A stretch of DNA of 64,000 nucleotides from NCBI RefSeq assembly GCF_039729145.1, contig NZ_CP155793.1, positions 434,001 through 498,000 on the forward strand. Reading direction: 5' to 3'. Position numbers and translations under genes: made by a program. Of this stretch, positions 15,933 through 23,364 are shown piece by piece. Position 1 is the stretch's first letter; every line of letters starts with the position of its first letter. The notes under the pieces are model-generated. The model did not search any database. It saw only the letters and a program-made list of their open reading frames with translations, and had not been told where the DNA came from. This DNA is from Microbacterium sp. SY138 (lineage in GTDB: Bacteria; Actinomycetota; Actinomycetes; Actinomycetales; Microbacteriaceae).

Positions 15933-17271
15933 GGCGCCACCACTCGGACGGCTGCTCGATGCTCCCCTTGATCTCGACCGGAGCGGTGACCGTGTTCGGG
16001 CCGGCGGTCCAGGTGACGGTGCCCACGGTGGAGCCGTCCCGATAGGTCGGCGGCGTCTCGATGTCCATCGTCACGGTGATCGGCGTGTCCGACCACGTGA
16101 AGATCGACGCCGCCTCGCCGATGACCAGGCGGGCGGAGGAGCCCCACGGCGTCGAGATCGTCCCGACCTCCTGGTCGGGGGTGGCGACGGGCACCTCGTG
16201 GAAGCCGGAGCGGACGCCGTCCAGGGCGGCGAGCACACCAGCATTCACCGAATCGCGTGACGACCCTCCGAGGATCACGCCGGTCACGGCCAGCGGATCG
16301 GTGGTGCCCACGACGAGGGTGGCCGTGTACAGCAGGCTGTAGGTGCCTTCGCCGAGGGTGCCGGTCTTCAGTCCCGTGATCCCGCTGGTGCCGAGAAGGC
16401 CGTTGGTGTTGTAGAGCAGGCCCGCTCCGGGGAGCGTGATCGACGGGGTGGCGACGATCTGGGCGATCACCGGGTTCGCGGCGGCGAGCTTTCCGATGGC
16501 CACGAGATCGACAGGCGTGCTCGTGTTGCGCGGGCTGATGCCGGTGGGTTCGGTGATGGTCGTGCCGGTCAGTCCTTGGGCGGCGAGCCAATCCCGCGTC
16601 GCGCCCAGGAACGCGCTCTGCGACCCGAAGACGTGCGACGACAGCGCCTCGGCATAGTTGCTCGCCGAGGGGATCAGCATGGCCGCCAGGGCATCGCGCA
16701 GCGACATCGACGTGCCGGTGGGCATCGGCGCGATCGTGGCGCCCTGCACGTAGTACCGGTCGTAGAGGTCGTGGTCGGCCTTGCCGAACGTGATGGTGGG
16801 ACCGGGGTCATCGACGGAGGCGAGCGGCGACGCGTCGAGGATGACGAGTGCGGTGATGAGCTTGGTGATGCTCGCGATGGGCAGGGGTTCGCCGGTCCCG
16901 CTCGACGACCAGATGCCACTCGCCCCCTCGCCCAGATAGGCGTCCGCGCCGGCGATGCTGATCGCTGACGCACCCGCCGGTGGCGTGGTGATCGCCGCCG
17001 CATCGACGGCCGGGACCTGCGGCGTCTGCGTGGTCACCGCCGGCGGATCCACGGGCGCGGTGAGCGCCCACCCGATGTAGCCACCGGCGGCAGCCAGCAG
17101 CAGGAAGATGCAGGCCCCGGTGATGATGAGCCCCCGCCGCCTGCGCTTTCGGCGCACCTCCGGATCGATCCGATCACGGGGGGAGAGGAACTCCTGCTCG
17201 TGGGACATCAGTTCAGCGAACTCGGAGAGGTCGTCCGCCGGTGGATTCGGTGCCGTCATGGTGACACTCAT
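15886..17271 (-). CDS. D-alanyl-D-alanine carboxypeptidase (penicillin-binding, S11-like)
   Basis: A 461-aa membrane-anchored serine peptidase that would trim peptidoglycan pentapeptides outside the cell. A cytoplasmic basic N-terminus precedes a single helix (residues 48-70). The catalytic S134-I-T-K137 motif and a KTGT box near residue 300 are present. The usual SxN motif appears as S-A-S followed by Asn, so the canonical Asn position is Ser. The start at 17271 is chosen among three nearby candidates (17292 GTG, 17271 ATG, 17259 ATG). It is unrelated to the Moco genes that flank it. Confidence 0.83.
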   Translation of the reverse strand: MSVTMTAPNPPADDLSEFAELMSHEQEFLSPRDRIDPEVRRKRRRRGLIITGACIFLLLAAAGGYIGWALTAPVDPPAVTTQTPQVPAVDAAAITTPPAGASAISIAGADAYLGEGASGIWSSSGTGEPLPIASITKLITALVILDASPLASVDDPGPTITFGKADHDLYDRYYVQGATIAPMPTGTSMSLRDALAAMLIPSASNYAEALSSHVFGSQSAFLGATRDWLAAQGLTGTTITEPTGISPRNTSTPVDLVAIGKLAAANPVIAQIVATPSITLPGAGLLYNTNGLLGTSGITGLKTGTLGEGTYSLLYTATLVVGTTDPLAVTGVILGGSSRDSVNAGVLAALDGVRSGFHEVPVATPDQEVGTISTPWGSSARLVIGEAASIFTWSDTPITVTMDIETPPTYRDGSTVGTVTWTAGPNTVTAPVEIKGSIEQPSEWWRLTHPSQLGSIADARR

Positions 17272-17370
17272 CTTGGCCGACCCCTGCCGCACGCGCTATC
17301 GGCCATTCGGGGGACACAGGAACGGTCCGTCGACGTGCGGAGCGGAAGGGGTATGGATCATTGCAGACTC

Positions 17371-17393
17371 GGAGATTTTCGAGGAAAATCTCC
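17371..17393. promoter_or_regulatory. 23-bp perfect palindromic operator upstream of mod regulator
   Basis: Arms GGAGATTTTC (17371-17380) and GAAAATCTCC (17384-17393) flank GAG. It covers the expected -35 region of the TAGATT promoter, so a bound protein would block transcription. The encoded regulator itself is the likely ligand. Confidence 0.65.
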
Positions 17394-17403
17394 GCTTCTG
17401 CGG

Positions 17404-17409
17404 TAGATT
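17404..17409 (+). promoter_or_regulatory. putative -10 element for leaderless mod operon mRNA
   Basis: TAGATT lies 6 nt before ATG 17416. Confidence 0.55.
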
Positions 17410-17415
17410 CTCTCC

Positions 17416-17808
17416 ATGCAGACGTATCGGATCGCTCGCGCAGCGCAGCTGCTCGGCGTGAGCGACGACACCGTCCGGCGTTGGATCGAACAGGGGCTGC
17501 TTCCGGTCACCGATGCCGTGCCCGCCGAGATCCCCGGCGATGCCGTCGCGGAACGGGCCGTCGCGCTCGCGGAGGAGGCGAAGAGTGCCGGAGATGTGCT
17601 CTCCAGCGCGCGCAACCGCTTCGTGGGAATCGTCACCCGGGTGCAGATCGACGGGCTGATGGCGCAGGTCGACATCCAATCCGGTCCTCACCGCGTGGTC
17701 TCGCTGATGTCTGCCGAGGCCGCGCGCGAACTGCACCTCGGGGTCGGCGCGCTCGCCACCGCCTCCGTCAAGGCGACCCAGGTCGTGGTCGAAGTACCGA
17801 AAGGCTGA
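17416..17808 (+). CDS. MerR-like HTH / TOBE-domain molybdate regulator
   Basis: The 130-aa protein has a MerR-type helix-turn-helix (Y-R-I-A-R-A-A-Q-L-L-G-V-S-D-D-T-V-R-R-W, residues 4-23). A C-terminal TOBE/Mop-like domain of about 65 residues follows, with S-A-R-N-R-F-V-G-I-V near residue 64. TOBE domains bind molybdate or tungstate, so this is a likely oxyanion-sensing repressor of modABC. It is the first gene of the operon, one base before modA, and its promoter carries a perfect 23-bp palindrome. It differs from E. coli ModE in domain size and HTH type. Confidence 0.8.
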   Translation: MQTYRIARAAQLLGVSDDTVRRWIEQGLLPVTDAVPAEIPGDAVAERAVALAEEAKSAGDVLSSARNRFVGIVTRVQIDGLMAQVDIQSGPHRVVSLMSAEAARELHLGVGALATASVKATQVVVEVPKG

Positions 17809-17809
17809 C

Positions 17810-18586
17810 ATGAACCGCACGCTCCGCGCCGCCGCCGTCCTCGCCGCCGCCGCGCTCGCCCTCACCGGCTGTGCGGGCGCCACCGAGAGCACCGCCTCGC
17901 CCTCGCCGTCGGCGGAGAAGAGCGGTGTGAGCGGAGAGCTCACGGTCTATGCCGCCGCATCGCTCAGCGGGGCCTTCGATGCGATCGGCGAGGCGTTCAC
18001 CGCCGAGAACCCCGACGTGCGGTTCACTCCCGTCTACGACGGCTCGTCGACCCTCGTCACACAGATCCTCGAAGGAGCACCGGCCGACGTGTTCGCGTCC
18101 GCCGACGAGGCGAACATGGACAAGGCGGCGGATGTGGCGGTCGATCCGACGCTGTTCGCCTCCAACACCCTCGTGATCGCGGTGCCGGCGGGCAACCCGG
18201 GCGAGGTGGAGACCCTCTCCGATCTCGCCGACGTGACCACGGTGCTGTGTGCGCCCGAGGTGCCGTGCGGTGCGGCCGCCGCGAAACTGCTCTCGACGGC
18301 GGGCGTGACGGTCGACGCCGCCAGTCTCGAGCAGAACGTCACGGCCGTGCTCACGAAGGTCGCCGCTTCCGAAGCCGATGCCGGACTCGTGTACGCCACC
18401 GATGTGATCGGACGTGACGACGTCGAGGTGATCGTGCCCGACGGTGCCGACGACGTCGTCAACCACTACCCGATCGCCGCGCTGGCCGATGCGCCGAACG
18501 CCGAGGCGGCCGATGCGTTCGTGACGTTCGTGCTGTCGGACGCGGGTCAGAAGATCCTGGCGGACTTCGGCTTCGGGGCTCCATGA
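17810..18586 (+). CDS. modA: molybdate ABC transporter substrate-binding lipoprotein ModA
   Basis: A 258-aa lipoprotein with signal peptide ending L-A-L-T-G-C, giving the acylated C21. The mature domain starts with L-T-V-Y-A-A-A-S-L-S-G-A-F and contains Y-D-G-S-S-T-L-V-T-Q-I-L, both ModA signatures whose Ser residues bind molybdate or tungstate. It captures the oxyanion outside the membrane and delivers it to ModB. It overlaps modB by ATGA. Confidence 0.93.
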   Translation: MNRTLRAAAVLAAAALALTGCAGATESTASPSPSAEKSGVSGELTVYAAASLSGAFDAIGEAFTAENPDVRFTPVYDGSSTLVTQILEGAPADVFASADEANMDKAADVAVDPTLFASNTLVIAVPAGNPGEVETLSDLADVTTVLCAPEVPCGAAAAKLLSTAGVTVDAASLEQNVTAVLTKVAASEADAGLVYATDVIGRDDVEVIVPDGADDVVNHYPIAALADAPNAEAADAFVTFVLSDAGQKILADFGFGAP

Positions 18587-19371
18587 GCGTGACCGGCGCA
18601 CGCGGATACGCTCCGCGCGCGCTCGCTGTTCCGGCCCTCATCGGACTGTCGTTCCTCATCCTGCCGCTGACCGCACTCGTGGCGCGGGTGCAGTGGTCGA
18701 CCTTTCTCGCCGATGTGACGTCGGAGGCTGCGCTCTCGGCGCTTTTGCTTTCGCTGGGCACCGGCCTGCTGGCCACCGTGCTGTGCATCGTCGTCGGGGT
18801 GCCGCTCGCGCTCTACATCGCCCGCTCCGGGCCCCGCCTGGCCGCGGTGCTGCGTGCCGTCGTCACGGTGCCGCTGGTGCTGCCCCCCATGGTGGGCGGC
18901 GTCGCGCTGCTCTACCTGTTCGGGCGCGCGGGGTGGCTCGGCGGGCTCGGCCTGTCGTTCAGCACCCCGGCTGTCGTGCTGGCACAGACATTCGTCGCCC
19001 TGCCCTTCCTGGTGCTGGCCGTCGAAGGCGCGGTGCGCACCTCGGGCGTGGACTACGAGCGCACGGCGGCAGCGCTCGGAGCCGGACGATGGACGATCCT
19101 GCGCCGCATCACCCTGCCGCTCGCCGCGCCGGGCATCGTCGCCGGCGTCGTGCTGTGCTTCGCGCGGGCCATCGGCGAGTTCGGCGCGACGGCGCTGTTC
19201 GCCGGGAACCGGCCGGGAGTCACCCAGACGATGCCGCTCGCGATCTACACCGCGTTCAACGGTGCCGGAGTGTCGCAGGGCACGGCGGTCGCCCTCGCCC
19301 TGCTGCTGCTCGCCACCGCGATCATCGTGCTGCTGCTCGTGCGCGGCTGGCGACCGGGGGCGGCGCGATGA
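18583..19371 (+). CDS. modB: molybdate ABC transporter permease ModB
   Basis: A 262-aa permease with about six membrane helices. The cytoplasmic EAA loop reads E-R-T-A-A-A-L-G-A-G-R-W-T-I-L-R-R-I-T near residue 165, followed by A-I-G-E-F-G-A-T near residue 200, a ModB hallmark. It overlaps modA and modC by 4 nt each, so all three are coupled. Confidence 0.93.
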   Translation: MSVTGARGYAPRALAVPALIGLSFLILPLTALVARVQWSTFLADVTSEAALSALLLSLGTGLLATVLCIVVGVPLALYIARSGPRLAAVLRAVVTVPLVLPPMVGGVALLYLFGRAGWLGGLGLSFSTPAVVLAQTFVALPFLVLAVEGAVRTSGVDYERTAAALGAGRWTILRRITLPLAAPGIVAGVVLCFARAIGEFGATALFAGNRPGVTQTMPLAIYTAFNGAGVSQGTAVALALLLLATAIIVLLLVRGWRPGAAR

Positions 19372-20462
19372 CCCTGGCGAACGGTCTGCCGGCCGAGCGC
19401 CGCGCCGCCGTCGAACCGGGACTGCGCGCCGACATCGTGGTCGAGCGCGAGCACTTCGCCGTCGAGGTCGCCGTGCAGGCCGCGGTCGGTGAGACGGTCG
19501 CCGTCATGGGACCGAGCGGCGCGGGAAAGTCGACACTGCTGCAGGCCCTCGCGGGACTCGAGCCACTGACCGCCGGGCAGATCGACGTCGCGGGACGCGT
19601 GGTCGACCGCGTGTCCGCGCCCCGCGTGCGGACCACGCCGATGAATCGGGGCATCGTGCTGCTGGGACAGGATGCACGGCTGTTCCCGCATCTCTCGGTG
19701 TGCGAGAACGTGGCTTTCGGCCCCCGAGCTGCAGGGGCGGATGCCGGCTCGGCACGCGACCTTGCGGACGAATGGCTCGCACGCGTCGGACTCCGCGGTG
19801 CCGGCGGACGGATGCCTCGCGAGCTCTCCGGCGGGGAGGGGCAACGCGTCGCGGTCGCCCGGGCTCTCGCCGCGTCCCCGCGCGCGGTGCTGCTCGACGA
19901 GCCGCTGGTGGCGCTCGACCCGGCGACGGCCGGCGACATCCGACAGATGTTGCGTGATCAGCTGGCCGGGATCACCACGATCGCGGTCACGCACGATGCC
20001 GCGGATGCCGTCGCGCTGGCGGAGCGGCTCGTGATCATCGAGGCCGGTCGGGTCACACAGAGCGGACCGGTGCGCGCCGTCCTGTCGGCTCCGGCTTCCG
20101 GGTTCGTCGCGTCGATCGCGGGGGTCAATCGCGTGGCGGGGGTCGCCGCGGGCGGCGCCTGGCGGAACGGAGATCTGCACCTCACGACCGCGGATGCCGG
20201 CTCGCTCGCGCTCGCCGCAGTCGACGGCACCCCTCTCGCTGCGGTCTTCCGCCCCGAGCACGTGCGCGTCGTCGACGCCGCGGATCCGGATGCCTGGCGC
20301 ACCGAGGTCACGCGACTCGAGCCCACCCTCGCCGGTGTGCGCGTGCAGACCGCGGGATGCGCGGTCGATGTCTCCCTCGCCGACGCTGCCGGGCTCGCGC
20401 CGGGAGATGCGGTCCACCTGCGGGTAGACCCCGCGCACGTGAGCTTCGTGCCCGTGCTCTGA
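19368..20462 (+). CDS. modC: molybdate ABC transporter ATPase ModC
   Basis: The 364-aa ATPase powers molybdate import. Walker A is GPSGAGKST (near residue 46), the signature is L-S-G-G-E-G-Q-R (Glu at the usual Gln), Walker B is A-V-L-L-D-E-P, and the switch His is in V-T-H-D. The C-terminal 130 residues form a TOBE-like regulatory domain, as in classic ModC. It ends the modR-modABC block, and moaA follows after 117 bp with its own promoter. Confidence 0.92.
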   Translation: MTLANGLPAERRAAVEPGLRADIVVEREHFAVEVAVQAAVGETVAVMGPSGAGKSTLLQALAGLEPLTAGQIDVAGRVVDRVSAPRVRTTPMNRGIVLLGQDARLFPHLSVCENVAFGPRAAGADAGSARDLADEWLARVGLRGAGGRMPRELSGGEGQRVAVARALAASPRAVLLDEPLVALDPATAGDIRQMLRDQLAGITTIAVTHDAADAVALAERLVIIEAGRVTQSGPVRAVLSAPASGFVASIAGVNRVAGVAAGGAWRNGDLHLTTADAGSLALAAVDGTPLAAVFRPEHVRVVDAADPDAWRTEVTRLEPTLAGVRVQTAGCAVDVSLADAAGLAPGDAVHLRVDPAHVSFVPVL

Positions 20463-20544
20463 CGAAGTCGCCGCCGACGCTTCCGGACACTGGCAATCTG
20501 CCGGTCGTCGCCACGAAACCGGCCCTGCCCCGGTCGTCGCGGGT

Positions 20545-20599
20545 TACTCTCAAAAGATGACGGGGAGTGGGGAAGCGCCATGGCGGTCGTACCGGTCGT
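20545..20599 (+). promoter_or_regulatory. moaA promoter with short upstream ORF
   Basis: TACTCT (20545-20550) is followed 6 nt later by ATG 20557, which opens a 14-codon ORF ending at 20599. That ORF overlaps the moaA start in another frame. A GGGGAAG stretch before ATG 20580 can act as the moaA ribosome binding site. Whether the short ORF is translated is unknown. Confidence 0.35.
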
Positions 20600-21674
20600 G
20601 ATCGGTGTGCGCGCGCCGCGCGTCGATCCGTCTCCGCAGGCCGCCTCTCTCGCAGGAATCGGCGGAGGTCTCGTCGACACGCACGGCCGGGTGCATCGCG
20701 ATCTGCGCATCTCGCTCACCGATCGCTGCTCCCTGCGCTGCACGTACTGCATGCCCGAGCAGGGCAACGAGTGGCTCGCCCGCACGAGCATCCTCTCCAC
20801 CGACGAGATCGTCGAGGTGGCCGAAGTGGCCGCGGCCCTCGGCATCCGCACCTTCCGGCTCACCGGCGGCGAGCCGCTGCTGCGGACCGACATCGTCGAG
20901 GTGGTGAGGCGAATCTCCCGCATCGAGGGGGAGGGGGGCCCCGTCGAGGTCGCGATGACCACCAACGGCATCAGCCTCGCCCAGAAGCTCCCGGCCCTGA
21001 TCGATGCCGGGCTCACTCGCCTCAACATCAGCATCGACACGGTCGATCGTCAGCGCTTCGCCGACCTGACCAGGCGCGACCGCCTCGACGATGTGTTCGA
21101 GGGCATCGCGGCGGCTGCGGCATCCGAGCTCCGCCCGCTCAAGCTCAACGCGGTCGCGATGCGCGGCGTCAACGACGACGAGCTGGTCGACCTGGTGGAG
21201 TTCGCGATGAGCGTCGGCGCGCAACTGCGATTCATCGAGCAGATGCCGCTCGACGCCGGACACACCTGGGACCGGGCCTCGATGGTCACGCGCGAGGAGA
21301 TCCTCGCGTCGCTCGGGGAACGCTGGCGTCTCGATCCGGTCGAGGGTCGGGGAGGCGCACCCGCCGAGAAGTGGCGGATCGACGGCGGCCCGCATGAGGT
21401 CGGTGTGATCGCCTCGGTCACGGCCCCGTTCTGCGGCGCCTGCGACCGCCTGCGGCTGACGGCAGACGGCCAGCTGCGCAACTGCCTCTTCTCGCTCGCC
21501 GAGTACGACCTGACCGGGCTGCTGCGCGGAGAGTCGGCCTCCGCCCCGGGCGAGCGCGCCGATGAGATCGCCGCACTGCTGCGCTCGTGCGTGCACGGCA
21601 AGCTGCCGGGGCACGCGATCGACGACCCCTCCTTCCTGCAGCCGGCCCGCGGGATGAACGCGATCGGCGGCTGA
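20580..21674 (+). CDS. moaA: GTP 3',8-cyclase MoaA
   Basis: The 364-aa radical SAM enzyme starts molybdenum cofactor synthesis from GTP. The N-terminal [4Fe-4S] cluster ligands are C50, C54 and C57 in C-S-L-R-C-T-Y-C. The C-terminal cluster uses C-G-A-C plus a later Cys in Q-L-R-N-C-L-F. The essential terminal Gly-Gly is present. It is placed directly after modABC, away from moaC, and has its own TACTCT promoter. Confidence 0.94.
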   Translation: MAVVPVVIGVRAPRVDPSPQAASLAGIGGGLVDTHGRVHRDLRISLTDRCSLRCTYCMPEQGNEWLARTSILSTDEIVEVAEVAAALGIRTFRLTGGEPLLRTDIVEVVRRISRIEGEGGPVEVAMTTNGISLAQKLPALIDAGLTRLNISIDTVDRQRFADLTRRDRLDDVFEGIAAAAASELRPLKLNAVAMRGVNDDELVDLVEFAMSVGAQLRFIEQMPLDAGHTWDRASMVTREEILASLGERWRLDPVEGRGGAPAEKWRIDGGPHEVGVIASVTAPFCGACDRLRLTADGQLRNCLFSLAEYDLTGLLRGESASAPGERADEIAALLRSCVHGKLPGHAIDDPSFLQPARGMNAIGG

Positions 21675-21682
21675 CCGGGCCC

Positions 21683-22369
21683 GTGCGCACCACGCAATCA
21701 CGCTCGGCAGTGCTGTCGCAGCTCTGGGACGAGATCGAGAGTCTCCGTCCAGACGATCGGATCCTGGTGGCGCTCGACGGCTTCGACGGCGCAGGGAAGA
21801 CGCATCTCTCTCACGAACTCTCAGCACAGGCTCGACGACGCGAAGGCCGGCCGGTCGTCGGCGTGAGCATCGACGGATTCCATCGCCCGAAGGCCGAGCG
21901 CATCGCAGCGGGCACAGGACCGGAGGGCTTCTACTCCGGTTCCTACCGATACGACGCGTTCCGCGCCTGTGTCGTCGATTCCCTGCGCGCGCACGGGGCG
22001 ATCACGCCGGCTGTCTGGGACGTCGGTCGTGACGAACCCGTCGACCCTGCACCGATCGCCGTCCCTCCGACGGGGGTCGTCCTCGTCGACGGGATCTTTC
22101 TCCAGCGCCCCGAAATCGCCGCCGTGTGGGATGCCACGGTCTGGGTCCATGCGCCGTTCGAGGTCAGCGTCCCCCGGGGCAACGCCCGATTCCCGGGGAG
22201 CCACGACCCCGATCCGGAGGCGCCGTCCAACCGCCGGTACGTCGGTGGGCAGCGTCTGTACGTCGCGGAGGCCCGACCGCAGGAGCGGGCGACCTGGGTC
22301 TGGGACAACACGGTCCTCGACCGGCCGACAGTGCGGCGGAACGGGGATCCTTCGGCTTCGGCCGACTAG
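21683..22369 (+). CDS. uridine kinase-like P-loop protein
   Basis: A 228-aa P-loop NTPase resembling uridine kinase/phosphoribulokinase family proteins. The Walker A motif is GFDGAGKTHL near residue 34, with V-S-I-D-G-F-H-R-P-K near residue 64 as the substrate loop and V-V-L-V-D-G-I-F as Walker B. A D-N-T-V-L-D-R-P motif near the C-terminus is common to these kinases. The phosphorylated substrate is unknown. GTG 21683 starts 9 nt after moaA, so co-transcription is possible. The stop codon overlaps the convergent GNAT stop in CTAG. Confidence 0.78.
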   Translation: MRTTQSRSAVLSQLWDEIESLRPDDRILVALDGFDGAGKTHLSHELSAQARRREGRPVVGVSIDGFHRPKAERIAAGTGPEGFYSGSYRYDAFRACVVDSLRAHGAITPAVWDVGRDEPVDPAPIAVPPTGVVLVDGIFLQRPEIAAVWDATVWVHAPFEVSVPRGNARFPGSHDPDPEAPSNRRYVGGQRLYVAEARPQERATWVWDNTVLDRPTVRRNGDPSASAD

Positions 22370-22833
22370 CGAAGACGCCGCTCGAAGACCACGTTGATCG
22401 GAGTGAACCCCATTGCCTCGAAGAACGTGTGCGCGTCGTGGTTGAACGACCACGAATCGAGTCTCACCGCATCTACGTCCTCTGCGCGCCCGATGGCGAC
22501 GGCAGCGTCCATCAGTTGCTGACCGACGCCTTGTCGCCGTTGGCCGGGGTCGACAGCGATGTGGTGCACATACAGGCTCTTGGACGCGTGACGGAACGGA
22601 TTCGCAGGTCGCGCGTTGACCTCGGCGAGTATGTAGCCGCCGACCGCGCCGTCCACGTCCGCGATGAGGACGATCGCACCCTCAGCTAGCTGCTCGGCGA
22701 GGAACGCACGCAGCGCCTCCGGTTCTGGCTCTCTGAAAAGATCGGGTCTCCCCTCCGCGTGTAGCAGTTGGACCCCGGCGTTGAGGGCGCTGAGCCGATC
22801 GATGTCTGCTGTTGTCGCTCTTCGAACCAACAT
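22366..22833 (-). CDS. GNAT N-acetyltransferase
   Basis: A 155-aa GNAT enzyme with the acetyl-CoA loop Q-R-R-Q-G-V-G-Q-Q-L-M near residue 97 and a C-terminal F-F-E-A-M-G-F motif. L-Y-V-H-H-I-A-V precedes the loop, as in many single-domain acetyltransferases. The substrate is unknown. The ATG at 22833 has TAGGCT 6 nt upstream, suggesting a leaderless message. Its stop shares CTAG with the convergent kinase stop. Confidence 0.85.
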   Translation of the reverse strand: MLVRRATTADIDRLSALNAGVQLLHAEGRPDLFREPEPEALRAFLAEQLAEGAIVLIADVDGAVGGYILAEVNARPANPFRHASKSLYVHHIAVDPGQRRQGVGQQLMDAAVAIGRAEDVDAVRLDSWSFNHDAHTFFEAMGFTPINVVFERRLR

Positions 22834-22839
22834 GGCCGA

Positions 22840-22845
22840 AGCCTA
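22840..22845 (-). promoter_or_regulatory. putative -10 element for leaderless GNAT mRNA
   Basis: TAGGCT on the minus strand lies 6 nt before ATG 22833. Confidence 0.5.
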
Positions 22846-22908
22846 TCGACCGACGGCTTTCGGGACTTCGGAGGCTGATCCGCGGTGCGGGGCCGCGACG
22901 GCTTCTTA

Positions 22909-22941
22909 TTCGTATACACAAATCGGTGATTTTCGTATACG
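22909..22941. promoter_or_regulatory. paired TTCGTATAC motifs, putative antitoxin operator
   Basis: TTCGTATAC occurs at 22909-22917 and 22932-22940, 23 bp apart, each around the palindrome GTATAC. The region is AT-rich for this genome and precedes the ribbon-helix-helix antitoxin by about 10 nt, fitting autoregulation. Confidence 0.45.
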
Positions 22942-22949
22942 CCAATGGC

Positions 22950-23219
22950 ATGAGCGAGCACCTGTTGAACGGCAGGCCCGTGACCGACGAGCAGATCCAG
23001 GCGTGGGCAGATGAGGCCGAGGCCGGCTATGACCTGTCGACACTTCCCAAGCCGCGTCGAGGTCGACCGACCGTGGGCGATGGGCCCGGCGTGGTAATTC
23101 CGGTCCGGCTCGACGCAACCACCATCGCTGCCCTGACGGCGCGCGCTGAGGCCGAGGGCATCGCCACGCGCTCTGAGGCGATTCGCGCCGCGGTGCGCGA
23201 GTGGGCACACGTTGCCTGA
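22950..23219 (+). CDS. ribbon-helix-helix antitoxin (CopG-like)
   Basis: An 89-aa protein with a C-terminal ribbon-helix-helix motif: V-V-I-P-V-R-L-D-A-T-T strand near residue 50, then two helices ending R-S-E-A-I-R-A-A-V-R-E-W. The N-terminal half is acidic and contains T-D-E-Q-I-Q-A-W-A-D-E-A-E-A-G-Y-D, a segment typical of actinobacterial type II antitoxins that clamp a small toxin. ATG 22950 is chosen because the longer frame reads through the operator. The overlapping downstream toxin is broken, so it appears to be an orphan. Confidence 0.82.
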   Translation: MSEHLLNGRPVTDEQIQAWADEAEAGYDLSTLPKPRRGRPTVGDGPGVVIPVRLDATTIAALTARAEAEGIATRSEAIRAAVREWAHVA

Positions 23220-23364
23220 ACTGCACGGATCAGCCCGCAAGCACTACCGACGTGACCAACTCGACGAACTCCAAGTCGTCCCCGCCATCGTCATGTCCGG
23301 GGTGAGCGCATCGCCCCGGCCCTCTACGCGAGGAACTCCCGGGCCGCGGCCGACAGCGCGGTGA
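23212..23364 (+). pseudogene. truncated toxin remnant
   Basis: A TTG at 23212, overlapping the antitoxin stop by 8 nt, opens a frame beginning LPELHGSARKHYRRDQL. This matches from memory the start of small toxins paired with such RHH antitoxins. Similarity fades after about 25 codons and the frame stops at 23364 inside the 3' end of the amidohydrolase gene. About two thirds of the toxin is missing, presumably deleted. The overlap and order (antitoxin first, then toxin) are normal for the family. Confidence 0.55.

Noticed and set aside
22366-22369. CTAG at convergent stops as a regulatory or methylation site
   Set aside because: It is simply two overlapping TAG stop codons, as also at 40308-40311.
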